A program made the position numbers and the translations under genes. 64,000 nt of DNA, from contig JAWQUS010000010.1 of NCBI GenBank assembly GCA_036365455.1, forward strand, positions 19,950,501-20,014,500. The letters run 5' to 3'. The stretch is from Macrosoma leucophasiata. Its lineage: Eukaryota > Arthropoda > Insecta > Lepidoptera > Hedylidae. Within the stretch, counting starts at the first letter, position 1, and each line of letters starts with the position of its first letter. The notes beneath the pieces were generated by a model. It was not told the DNA's origin. It saw nothing but the letters and a program-made list of their open reading frames with translations, and made no database searches. Positions 33,711 through 46,400 of the stretch are shown one piece after another.

Positions 33711-33790
33711 AAATGCAGATGCGTTGCCATCCCTGAGACCTACGGTGCCATGTCTCTGTGATAGTTTTTACGGGGCCATGATTTATTAAC
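33711..33790 (-). repeat. Family A fragment
   Basis: AAAATGCAGATGCGTTGCC and related words mark a short, diverged internal piece of family A directly after the RTE tail. Confidence 0.5.
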
Positions 33791-34209
33791 CTTTTGGGCT
33801 AAGCCTGATTCTAGTGCCAGCAGTAGCATTATCATTTTACTGCTACAATGTAATTAGTGTTTATTAGTTTCTATAAATGTCATGCCATCATTTATCATAA
33901 TTATTCCCTTTCGCTCCGCTATTACAACTCCTCCACAGCTAAGATAATATGTACCATCACAGAAATGTCAGGTAGATCACGTCTGTGCCTTATTTGTGCA
34001 GCAATAAAGTCTAATTTGCAATGGTCACCTAGATTTGATGTTGGAATGATGGATTTATGAATGTTTGGATATCTACTTTTTCAGCTCTTTCATGGCAGAG
34101 CCGCTGAACAGTATTTGGACGAATATTTGTAGTAATATTAACTAAATATAAGAACGCATCTGCTTCATTTTAGTCATCAGGAAACCACGTGGAGGTTAGT
34201 GGATTTTGA

Positions 34210-34499
34210 TTTTTTTTTTATGAAATGGAACTGGCAAACAAGCTTGCAGCTCACATTGATGTTAAGTGATGACTACACCCTATAGACACCCACACAAAGA
34301 CCAAGGTCAAAATGCAGATGCGTTACCACTCCTGAGGCCTAAGGTGTTGTGCCTCTATGCCGGAAATTACAGGGCCGTACATTACCACCTGACCGGAACA
34401 CGACAGTGCTGAACACTACCATTTAGCGGCAAGTATATAAGGTAATGCGGTGGTGCCTACGCCCGCGAGCTCCGTCACTGGAGCTCTTCCACCAGTAAA
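34210..34499 (-). repeat. Family A repeat
   Basis: Near-complete copy beginning TTTTTTTTATG and ending CACCAGTAAAA. The 3'-proximal part has GAGCTCCGTCACTGGAGCTC, a 7-bp hairpin typical of the family. Confidence 0.85.
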
Positions 34500-34837
34500 A
34501 TGGTATTGATGATTGCCTAACAGTCAAATTAATTAGATAAAATGTTAGCAGTTACAGAGTACAGTAACGTACATTTTATCTGCAAGTCGTTAGGTAAATC
34601 GTAAATGTTCAGTTGGTACTTTACACTTTGGATAATGATATTATTGACTCGGTGGTTTTACCTATATATAAGCGTAGATAAGTCTTAATTACTACAGATA
34701 GTTAATATTATATTGTAGATATTACATATTAACACCGGGTCTAATTTCATGATTCTAAATTCATGCAATATCTAATGAGATCCCTGATTTTTTTCTTGAC
34801 TACTTTAAGATTTATTTACATTTTTGAAGAGAGTAAA

Positions 34838-35070
34838 TGTAATGCAAGTGGCAAACAAGCATGCAGTTCACATTGATGTTTAATGATGACTGCAGCCTAT
34901 AGACACTTACACAAAGACCAAGGTTAAAATGCAGATGCGTTACCACTCCCAAGGTCTAAGGTGTTATGCCTCTGTGCCGGAAATTACAGGGCCGTACATT
35001 ACCGGTATTGTAATGCGGTGGTGCCTACGCCCGCGAGCTCCGTCGCTGGATCTCTACCACCAGTAAAAAG
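34838..35070 (-). repeat. Family A repeat, internally deleted
   Basis: The AGTGGCAAACAAGCATGCAG start and the ACCACCAGTAAAA end are intact. About 50 bp around the ACCTGACCGGAACACG block are missing after CATTACC. Confidence 0.8.
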
Positions 35071-35228
35071 TAGAGTAATACTTAGTTCTCAACCGAAAAC
35101 AACAGAAAAGAATGGACAGATATTAAAATAAACATAATTAGGTGGTCGCTTAGAGCAATTTGTGCGTTTTTGGAAGACTTATTCGTTCATGTTTATGTTC
35201 AAAGAGAAGAAGGCACATTACCTAATAG

Positions 35229-35455
35229 ATATACTTGCCGCTAAATGGTAGTGTTCAGCACTATCGTGTTCCGGTCAGTTGGTAATGTGCGGCCCTGTAA
35301 TTTCCGGCACAGAGGCATAACACCTTAAGACTTAGGAGTGGTAAGGCATCTGCATTTTGACCTTGGTCTTTGTGTCGGTGTCTATAGGCTGCAGTCATCA
35401 CTTAACATCAATGTGAACTGCATGCTTGTTTGCCACTTCCATTACATAAAAAATG
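35229..35455 (+). repeat. Family A repeat
   Basis: Copy in the opposite orientation to the previous two, lacking the CTGGTGGTAGAGCTC end and running to CCATTACATAAAAAA. Confidence 0.8.
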
Positions 35456-35639
35456 AGGTAATTTATTTTTCCTGGTGGTAGAGTTACAGTGTAGAGGCTC
35501 GAAGTCGTAGGCACCATCGCATTATTTATTTATTAATTTAAGTAACTTCTATGTACACAAAAAAGTACATAAGGCGAACTTAATGCTATTACAAGGCATT
35601 ATCGATCAGTCAACCTTTGGGTTGTGTTGAGATTTATTA

Positions 35640-36360
35640 CCTAATCTATCTGTCACCAAATGGTAGTGTTCTGCACTATCGTGTTCCGGTTAGCTAGTAA
35701 TGTATGGCACCGTAATAACTATCACAGAGACTTACAACTAAGGTCTCAGGGTTTGGCACATCTGCATTTTGACCCCTGGATTTGTGTAGTTGTCACTTCA
35801 AATCCATGTGAACTAGACCTGAGTCGATCGCGAGCGATAGAATCACTTTGATTGAATCACGATCCAAACACAAGTGATCGGGTCGTGACGTACAAAAAAA
35901 GTTGATCATTTGGGTCCTTTGGGTCATTGGGTACTTTGTTTCTCGTGAACTCTATCACATTAAGCATAAGGTACACTTCAGTTTGTTTACAGTTTTATCG
36001 ATCAAGCTCCCCTGCACAATGTCATCTAATTGTAAAATTTATGCTATATACCTATAAAGTTAAAGAATGAAATTATAGTGATAATTAATTGAAATGTATT
36101 AAAATGAAAAATAGCAAGCGACATAATGTGTGAATCGCGATCTCGAGTCTCGCATCCTTATCAGATGGGTCTCGAATCACGAGAATCATGAGCTACAGTA
36201 TACGTTTGAGCGAAATCGAGTCTCGACCCAAATGACCCAAACGATCGAGTCACTTAGACTCGATCACCTTGTCAATGGGTCGCGATCGACCCGAATCCCG
36301 ACGAAGGAGTAATCGACTCAGGTCTAATGTGAACTGCATGATGCTCTTTTCCCACCTACC
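35640..36360 (+). repeat. Family A repeat split by a hAT-like MITE
   Basis: Family A words run from TGTCACCAAATGGTAGTG to CCATGTGAAC at 35813, stop for 513 bp, and resume with ATGTGAACTGCATG at 36327. The break is the insertion at 35814-36326. Confidence 0.8.
35814..36326. mobile_element. hAT-like MITE with 8-bp target duplication
   Basis: Termini are TAGACCTGAGTCGAT and its exact complement, a 15-bp inverted repeat. ATGTGAAC flanks it at 35806-35813 and 36327-36334, giving an 8-bp duplication, the size made by hAT transposases. Internal sequence is full of GATCGAGTC-type words. There is no transposase. Because the host sequence is a known repeat, both insertion points are exact. Confidence 0.85.
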
Positions 36361-36412
36361 TAACAAAGATAACCTGTACCTACCAAATATTACGTAAAAA
36401 ACGTAAATGTTT

Positions 36413-36715
36413 TAATCCCCGAAGTGGTAAGTAGAGTTCAATCATACATGCAAACACCCTCGATTCAACCCTATCTGCAAACAAGACAAAAATGAAAAAA
36501 ACCCTAAAATGTGTCTAGGTATCATTTTAGGGTATTATGAATAGATCAAATGTTATAGTGATTTTATTCTTATTAGAACAATATGTTTAATCTTCTTTTT
36601 AGGCATACATGTCATTAAATAAAAGTGGATAGTATATCATTGTCTTGTTTGCAAATAGGGTTGAATCGAGGGTGTTTGCATGTATGATTGAACTCTACTT
36701 ACCACTTCGGGGTAC
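36413..36715. mobile_element. Fold-back element made of two SINE C-like tails
   Basis: Arms 36417-36489 and 36640-36712 are inverted copies, 73 bp with one mismatch. Each arm (GGTGTTTGCATGTATGATTG, then CTACTTACCACTTCGGGG) resembles the 3' part of SINE C (22490-22545). A second, inner inverted pair, ACCCTAAAAT and ATTTTAGGGT, is at 36501-36510 and 36524-36533. Confidence 0.7.
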
Positions 36716-37079
36716 ACCATATGTGTTCGCTTTTTCAGCAGGCACGTAAAATCATATTATCTGTTTCTTTTCTTACCAAACATCTTGTATATCTTTATCT
36801 CACGTTGATGGCATGGGCGATTTTGATTGGTAGGCGTCAACATGACGTTTTGATGTTGCTGGACAGGTTATAATTAAAAAACCATGATTTATTAAATTTC
36901 TGTATTATTAACTGTTCAACAACATCTGAATATGTTTCAAACACAAAAAAGATATAATAATATCAATCTCCAAACGTGTATTTTATTTTTAAGTTTTAAA
37001 TTATGAAGTAAAATGATAGTAATTATGTAGAGTTTCATTCATTCGCGCCATTGACAACAATGCATTTAGGCAGTGTGTT

Positions 37080-37410
37080 CAATTCCTATTGGCCAACATT
37101 TGACCAATCACAGCATTCCATCTGTCTGCGTAATTTTCGTCATACACCAAAGCGTTTATCTTTCCTCTTTGTTCCACACACAGGTAGCAGCGGGTAATAT
37201 TGCAATCCCTCTCTTTCGTATATTTCGTAATCGACATCATGGTATAGCTATCTCTTTTTCCGAAGCGGACATTTACTGATATCGGAATGAAAAGGAGAAT
37301 AATCGACAAAACGTGTAGACGTCGTATAGATATTAGCCGATTCGCCAAAATTCAAAGTTATTCGTGGCTAGACCTTTGCGAGTGAGAGTAGAGTTATTGG
37401 AATAATTAAA
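37080..37410 (+). promoter_or_regulatory. Presumed calreticulin promoter and 5' UTR
   Basis: Two CCAAT-type boxes are visible, ATTGG at 37088 (reverse) and CCAAT at 37103, within about 320 bp of the start codon, and a GACGTC word lies near 37317. Calreticulin genes are usually induced by ER stress through CCAAT-containing elements; here only the CCAAT parts are convincing. No TATA box stands out. Confidence 0.35.
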
Positions 37411-40400
37411 ATGAGGTGCTTATTCCTAGGAATTGTCAGCTTGCTGGCAATTTATAATGTGAATTGTGAAGTGTATTTTGATGAGAAATTCCCCGATGGT
37501 AAGTAGATTTGGACGGTATAATTTTTAAGTAATTTCACCGGTATGCTGCGTGGGCTATTGATTCGATGCCGGTAGCATATTCCATTAGGATCTAATTCAC
37601 AATCTTCTGCTTGTAGATTCGTGGGAATCTAACTGGATTTACAGTGAACATCCCGGCAAGGAGTTCGGAAAGTTCAAATTGACCGCTGGAAAATTCTACA
37701 ATGATCCATCGGAAGATAAAGGTAACTCCCTTTCTATCTTTTTATGCATGAATTATCTCTTCTATACTGATAATAACTTAAACATTCTTTACTTGTAAGA
37801 AATACATGTATTCCATTGTTTTTTAAGACTAAATCTGTAAAAAAAAGATGCCAACACACCGGCTTTGCGAGGTCGATCACCCTAGCATTACGTGTATATT
37901 ACATTGTTATATCGAACGTGTTAACAGGTCTGCAAACATCAGAGGACGCGCGGTTCTATGCCCTGTCGCGCAAGTTCAAGCCGTTCTCCAACGAGGGTAA
38001 ACCCTTGGTCATCCAGTTCACGGTGAAGCACGAGCAGGACATCGACTGCGGCGGTGGTTATGTGAAAGTGTTCGACTGCAAGCTGGACCAGAAGGACATG
38101 CACGGCGAGAGCCCCTACGAGATCATGTTTGGACCTGACATCTGCGGACCTGGTACTAAGAAGGTAAGGATCTATTTACAATATATTTATGTAATGAAAA
38201 TGGCAGACAAGCAGTTCCCATTGATGGTGAGAGAAAACTGCAGCTTATAGGCAATTCACCACTTTAGGTTGGTCACCCTGTAGTTTTTAGCACAAAGTTA
38301 AAACTAAGGATCTCTTACTTATCTTTGTGCTGTGTTTTACAGTGTCATACAATATTGTCCATTTGAGTGGAATCAGAACCATACATTATACCTACCTAGG
38401 CTATAGATACTTCAGAAAATCTGGTGGTGCCCTAAGCCCGTGAGTTCTATCAAGGGAAATCTAACAGCAGTAGGTAAATTACAATTGTTTACAGTTCAAC
38501 TGCAATTCACGACACTTGCTGGTTTCAAGGGCTATTGCAACATTGTCTATCTATTGAAAAACGATAGTTCAATGCTTTATGGTAATGATGTCTATAGTTT
38601 TTTTTATCTGTCTCATTGAGCAACAAATAAGGTTTAATATTACTCGACGCATATTTAGAACTTAAAAATGTTTTTGCAAAAATAAAAAATATTGCGACTT
38701 GGGTATTTCCCTGATGAGTAAATGCACACAAACAATTCACCAATGCATGTAAAAAAACTAATTTTATTGGACACTAGAAAAATGCATCAATTTTATTATC
38801 TTTTCAGGTTCTCAAATATTATGGATTTAGTTTATAGTTCAATAAAGAAACCTTTTAAATTATCTTTTATTATATGGTTATTCTCCAGTTTCATCAAATT
38901 AGCACCTCCACTGGATTACTACCACTAACCTACCACAGTTAATGTATTTTAGTAGGTATACTAAATATAAATCAATCAAAGTCATGTATTTGATATTGTA
39001 CCTGGTGCTATGTTTTAAATATTAATGATGTAGAGCTTGCATGACCCGCAACACTGATCTGTATCTGTTTGAACGGAAATGTTTGATACCATTTAATGGT
39101 TGAGCACTTAAACTATGTATATTTATGAAATTTATAAAACACATTATAAATTTCGTTATTATTTAACAAAATTAACTATCTTTAGGCAATAATAAATTTT
39201 AATCAGTGATCAATGTTCATTTGTAACGTAACTGCGTTTAAATTACGCGATAACTGCATTATCGGTTCAGTTAATGTTTGGAGATATCGATAAAACGAGT
39301 GTAGTTCGCGTTAATTGTTAATTAATACCACGTGTAGAAAAATGCTTTGATAGTCATTATGCTGATTATATTATTTAACAAATTCATATCAGTAAATAAT
39401 TAATTATTCGCTACATATTTGCACTGTTATTTAAAGTAAACTGCAATTTGTTTGGAGAATTATTGTTCTACCGTCCTATCTTAAAAGGAGCGAAATTGAT
39501 TTTATATATTTTATAACACAGTACACAATTTGTCTAACTCTCACTTTATCCCATTTTTTTGTGATTATAATGACGGAGATCTGAAGACTCCGTAGTACTC
39601 CGTGCGTCCTTTTCAATCTAGTCAAATTTCATTTAACTAGGTAGGTATATAGATAACACGGCAGGAGTTGTCAGCCGCATTATAAAATACCTAATATCTA
39701 TTACTCCAGATGCCGAATATTCTCTATTACTACCCTTTCCTTTATTTCTTAAGAGATATTCCTCGTTTTTAGAATATATGTTTTGCTAATAAAATTATGT
39801 CCGACAACGTCTGCGTGAATACAAAGAAATCTTTTGTTTGTGAAATTAATTAATAATATGACTAAGACATATAAGGTCAGGATAAACAGACAACCAAATT
39901 AGGTACATTTACATTAACAAAAAGCTTAAACTTTTGGAGTTTTTCCAAAAGCATTCTCGCACTTTTAGATGTTAAATAAAACGACAATGGACTGGTAAGT
40001 ATATTATATACAGTCAGAGAGCTCTGTAATCTTATAAAATCCTAGTAAAATGCTCATGTGATGCTCACTTACAATCAGATTTTTCTCTGATTCCTACTTA
40101 GGTATTAACTGGTAGGTAACTGCTATATTATCTCCGGTTGTGCCTAGAGGCCTTGAGGTCTGTCGAGATGTCGACATTGGTTGATACCTAACCTACACCG
40201 ACAATAAAGGTAGGGTACGCTACGTGTTTGAGCCACGTTGAGCCACGTTTTGTGACATAACTTTTCGAAAGTAATTGAGAATAATTTTTATATAAAAAAA
40301 AATATTATTAGATATTTAGAATAAGATATTTTTAGTTATTTGCTAGTAAGTAGGTAAATTTTCATTTTTTAATGTAATACAGTCACATATTAGTTCTTAA

Positions 40401-43400
40401 AAACCTGTAAAAGAATAACGATTCCTCGATTATTGTATTAGGTAGGTAATAGACACGTAACTAATGCCTTAACGATAGATAACGGGAAATGAAGACTGGT
40501 TTCATAACATTGAAACGCATAATTCGTTAAACACTGGAAGTCGAAACTTTTTAGTGATTATTTTGCAGAAATTACTAATCAACGGTAATTAGTAGATGAA
40601 GACAGTACTTACTTGAATTGAAAACAATTTCACTTTAGGTGAAAGTTGTGATCTTCAATTCAATTCAATAATTTATTTGCAAAATAATATAATTTTTCTG
40701 CAATGGTAGTGCGTTGGACAATAATAATATAAGAATCTCATTACAGACCCATTTGGGCACAGCAAAATTATATAATAGTTATAATAGGAGAGGAGTGGTT
40801 GTTCAAAGATATAGCAAATATTTTACAATTTATCGTCAAAATATTCTTTTATATTATAATAACATTTTTTAACAAGCATGTTTTTTAAATTCTTAAGAAA
40901 TATTTTATTTTTAGTTTCGCATTTTAACGATTCCGGTAATTTATTAAATGTTTTAATGGCCATAACATAGGGACTGGATGTATGTAAAGTGAGCCTGGAA
41001 TTTGGTAACATTAGTCTGTTTTTATTACGTATTGAATAATTGCTTTGAAATTCTTGTCGGTATTTAAAAATGGTTGGATTTTTTGAACAAATTTACAAAA
41101 AATTTCGAAAATATATATAGAAGGTAAAGTCAGTTTTTTGAGGTCTTGAAAATGGGGTCGGCAGCTTTCTGTTTCTTTAATTTTCATAAGAATACGAATA
41201 AGTTTCTTTTGTTTTGTAAATAGAAAGGGTGCTTCGGTGCTATTTCCCCACAAAATAACACCATAGTTTAGCCATGCATTCGCGAACGCATAGTACATGG
41301 CAAGGGCGGTGTCTAGGTCAGTAGTTTTTCTTATTTGGCTAAGAGCATAAGTAAATCGGGATATTTTATTTGATACAGTATTTATGTGTTTTTTCCAATT
41401 TATATTTTTATCAATTTCTATACCTAATAATGTAGCATCATTTGCGATTTGGATGATGTTTCTCTTATATGTAAAATTAAACTGTAGTGGCTGTTTTTGG
41501 GGTGGATGGAATATCAGCAATTTAGTTTTTGTGTAATTTATTTGTAGGTTGTGGTCTTGCATCCAATTGTTCACTGTGTCCATGGTATATGTTAATTTTT
41601 CGGTTAGGTTTATACTATTTTTACACATGGTTAATATTGAAATGTCATCTGCGAATAATACACTATTTTCATTTATTCATCGGTTAAAGATTTGAATATT
41701 GAAATGACTGATCTCTTGACAAGCAAGTAGGTGGCTACTATGATTGTGATTGGGTAACGAAATAGAAACTTCTAGAAGTGATAAACTAATTACAGTACCC
41801 ATAAAGAAATATGCACGTCGAGCGTACGAAAGAGACAACCGGCGCTTCGACTTCGTAGAGCGTTATCTCTGCTGCACGATGCCTATGTAAGCACTGATAA
41901 TCCGGTATTGGTGAAAACTTGTTCAAAATGGTCCACAAACGTCAAATAAGTACGGTGAGAAAGAGATAACGCTCTACAGACCCAAAATTAGCCGAAGTCT
42001 TCCTAGGCTCGATGTGCAATATTTATTGTTTAACACTGTAAGGTGCGGAAGAGATAACGCTCTACAGACCCGAAATAAGCCGAAGTCTTCTTCCTAAGGT
42101 CAATATGTAATATTTCTAGTTGGATACTGTAATTGGTTAATTATTTTATGTCAAAGTAAACATAAAATTCCAATACTAATTCGCTAGTTTTTGTGTGACA
42201 ATACCGGTTTATGATGTTTCGACGGTTGATAAGACTAACTTACCTAACGATAACTTGACTAATGGCTTTTTACCGATAAAGTTGGAATTTAAACTGTCTA
42301 ATATGTATGTGTATTCGATACCGCGATTGCGTGGAAATTATTTTATGACAACTAAATGTTGATTAAAAAAATCCGGCTTATTATCTGAAATGACAAAAAT
42401 ATTTAATTTATAATTATAATCAATTTGTTTTTGTTGTCTGGCTATTATTATATTATTATGTTTTAAACAAATAAAAATAAAAATTGTACTATTATTTAAT
42501 TGTATATAAATTATTTTTTATGAAACAATGATAAACTAGTAAAAGTAACTAAGTTTATATGACACATATGCCACATAGCAAGTAGATATTTATTACCTGA
42601 ACCCCCTTATTCATAAATGAACATTAGATCTCAAGATATTCCTGTACGTTTTAAATCCGTGGTTTTCAAGATAGAAAAAGACAAAGAAGAGATTACCGAC
42701 ACTAGTTTTACCGTACTTTTATAAATGAAGGGGTTATAAATAATGTTAAATCAACAACTGACGGACCTGAGGGACCCCGACCGAAAATAGCACTATGTAT
42801 ACAAATATACTCGAATATGATATAGCTCTTGTCGGCCACTTTGTAGGTAAGAGAGCAACTCGCCTAATGATGTGCCGGAAGCACCTACCTGAAAACAATA
42901 AACTCGGCTTCTTCCTAAATTTAGGCAAAAGTCGATAGACCATATTCTTTAAAAATATCTACCAATAGTATCATGAAAAAGACAGCAGCGACCTCTCATT
43001 TTTTTTTTAAATATTACTTTTTTTAGTTAATTGAAAGCCTTGAATGTCGACGACATTGCAACGGTCGATACTTCTGAACCGTAATCCCTACTTCACTACT
43101 AATATTATAAATGCGAAAGTAACTCTGTCTGTCTGTCTGTTACCTTTTCACGTCCATACGACTGAACCGATTTCAATGAAATTTGGTACAGAGATAGAGC
43201 TGACTTTGGGAAAGAACATAGGCTACTTAGTTATTTATAAAACGACATCCACGCGGGGCAAAATGTAATACATTTATGCTGCTTTCACTTTTATGTAATC
43301 AAAATGTATCTAGTGGCAATAAATTAGGAAAGCTTCGATAAATAGACACTGAATAAACTGTTATGAAACAAGTTATAGTAGAGTTTGAATAAAGTCTGTA

Positions 43401-46400
43401 AAGAAAATCAACTTTTTGATGACTATCACTAAAAAAAATCCGAAGTCCCTTACGGAGTAGGCAGAGCTTAGATCGCCAATTATTGGTTTACATACCCCGA
43501 TACTGACTACTTACATTCATGACTATCTTCACCGGACAGTATAAAATAAATATATGCATACCACAGGGTCCACAGTTGTGTTGAGCTTCTGAGTTCTTAT
43601 AATGTATCTGCATTTAAGTTGAGCTAACTGCTTAGGTGACTTAGTGATACGAGTACTAGGTCTTTACTGTTACGCTTGAAGATGAATGCATTACGGTGAA
43701 TGAGTTTCGTAAAAGTTTTTCAATAAGTAAGATTCTTAGTAACATTTTCAGAGCTTCGAAACATCGCTAGTAACGACGCAATATGCTCGCCCTTCTATTA
43801 CGAACAAAACACTCTAAAAATATAACTGGCAAATCGGACGTGATGCATGTATGTAGGTCTGCCTACGTTGTAAAAAATGTGTAAAATCCCCGCGAAGGCG
43901 ACTGGGCCTGGGAATATTCCATATATGTATTATTATGCAAACAAGATAAAAATAATTTTTATTTCCATAAATGGTATTTACGAGACCATGACGGCTTCAA
44001 TAACTAATAATTACTTATCAATGGATTTCCTTCATCGGCCCAAGAGTTAGCTTTAGTGGCTTAATGGTAAAGCTAGACTATTTATTCAAAGAACACAGTT
44101 TCAAATTCTGCCCAAAGTACATTTTTCTTTAATATTACATTCAACCCTACTGAATACCTGCAATAAACCACCGATTTGATCTTGCAGGTGCACGTGATAT
44201 TCAGCTACAAGGGCAAGAACCACCTGATCAAGAAGGACATCCGCTGCAAGGACGACGTCTACTCCCACCTGTACACGCTGGTCGTGAAGCCCGACAACAC
44301 TTACGAGGTGCTCATCGACAATGAGAAGGTGGAGTCTGGTGACCTTGAAGCCGACTGGGACTTCTTGCCGCCTAAGAAGATCAAGGTAATTTATGACTTA
44401 TATTTTTTCCTCTATAGTTAATCAATCGTTTTTGAAACTTAAAAATTGTGACCAGCTTTGCAACAAAAAGTTATAAATACATTATGTTATATCGACAGTT
44501 TCTGATACCTCTTACAATTACTATTTTGTTGTTTTTACTGGTGGTAGAGTTCTAGTGACGGAGCTCGCGGGCGTAGGCACCACCGCATTACCTAATATAC
44601 TTGCCGCTAAATGGTAGTGTTCAGCACTATCGTGTTCCGGTCAGGTGGTAATGTACGGCCCTGTAATTTCAGGCACAGAGGCATATCACCTAATGCCTCA
44701 GGAGTGGCAGCGCATCTGCATTTTGACCTCTGGTCATTGTGTGGGTGTCTATAGGCTACAGTCATCACGTAACATCAATGTGAACTGCATGCTTGTTTGC
44801 GACTTTTATTACATAAAAAAAAAAAAAACATAAAAAAATATTTATGAATTAAAATAAGTAAATAAATAAAAACAAAGTATCGTACATACTGAACTAAGTC
44901 CATGTAAATAGGTAAGTATGCATTTTGAGTAAGCGTATTTATTTGTACCTCATATTTATGTCCTTTGAATTATTTTACTATACAGACATGCATTATACGG
45001 GTATGTATGTAATTCAAGTAATTCCTGCGCATACTGTACACTGTACGCAGGAATTACTCGACTACAGACTGGTGTCTAAAATACTTCCAAGTATGAGTAA
45101 AATTATAAATCATGAATATGAAATTAATTTCAAGCCAAAAAACGAAAATTTTTCAAGGCATAGGTAATACTCAAAAATAAATAAAAATATTATATAATTA
45201 CCTTCCAACTTATACATTACCCCCCAGGACCCAGAAGCCAAGAAACCCGAAGACTGGGACGAGCGCGCCACCATTCCCGACCCGGACGACACCAAGCCCG
45301 AGGACTGGGACAAACCCGAGCACATCCCCGACCCGGATGCCGCCAAACCCGAAGACTGGGATGACGAGATGGACGGCGAGTGGGAACCACCCATGATCGA
45401 CAACCCAGACTACAAGGGCGTCTGGAGTCCTAAACAGGTATGCCCTTTCATTTTTATATATATGAATATATATATTTTGACGACCTGGTTAGTCCAGCGG
45501 TGCGAAACCACCGTTTGATTCGAAGGGTCGCGGGTTCGATCCCGCACCGGAACAAATATTTGTATGGCCTTCAGATATTTGTTTCGGGTCTGGGTGTTTG
45601 TGTATGTGTTTAATGTGTACAACGGCACCCACGACACAGGTTTATACCTACTGTGGGGCTGTGAGTGTAAGCGTTTTTTTAATGTTGAAGTTTTTTTCCT
45701 TTTTTTTATGTCATGGAAGTGGCAAACAAGCATGCAGTTCACATTGATGCTAAGCGATGACTGCAGCCTATAGACACCTACACAAAGATCAAGGTCAAAA
45801 TGCAGATGCGTAAAGTGTTATGCCTCTGTGCCGGAAATTATAGAGCCGTACATTACTAGCTGACCGGAACACGATAGTGCTGAACACCACCAGCGGCAAA
45901 TAGATTAGGTAAAGCGGTGGTGTCTACGCCCTCGAGTCCCTCTTTTTGTGTAGTTGTTTATAGGCTGCAGTGATCATTTAACGTCCATGAGATCTGCATG
46001 CTTGTTTGCCACCTTCGTGCAGTGGTACTTAACCTAACCCCTTGACCTGGGAACTCTGACCCTACCACTAAGTTAACATATATTTTTGCATTAAATTCGA
46101 TTGAATGAAGACATTAGAAGTTTTAATCAAAAAGTGTATTCCGGAAGTTCTTACCAATTTGCGCGAGACTAGTTTTAGTCTATGATTCATCTAAGGCGGC
46201 GATGTAAAAAATAGACGCGTGTACACGTTTGTTGACATTTCGTTTACTTTCATGAGTTCGTTAACCGTGACCGTTAGTTCGATACGCGGCCGGCCACTGT
46301 GAAACGTGCAATCGAAATTAAAGACTCGTATTAAACTTACTGTAGTGAATCATATTTTTCTATTACAATAGGAAGTCTGGTCAATGTAATGGAGTATTTG

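Noticed and set aside
37088..37125. ER-stress response element (CCAAT-N9-CCACG) upstream of calreticulin
   Set aside because: CCAAT at 37103 is followed after nine bases by CCATC, and the reverse ATTGG at 37088 is preceded by TGTGT; neither second half-site is a good match, so only the CCAAT boxes are reported.
38722..38928. 68-aa ORF in calreticulin intron 3 as an alternative exon
   Set aside because: No homology to calreticulin, and the spliced gene is complete in phase without it.
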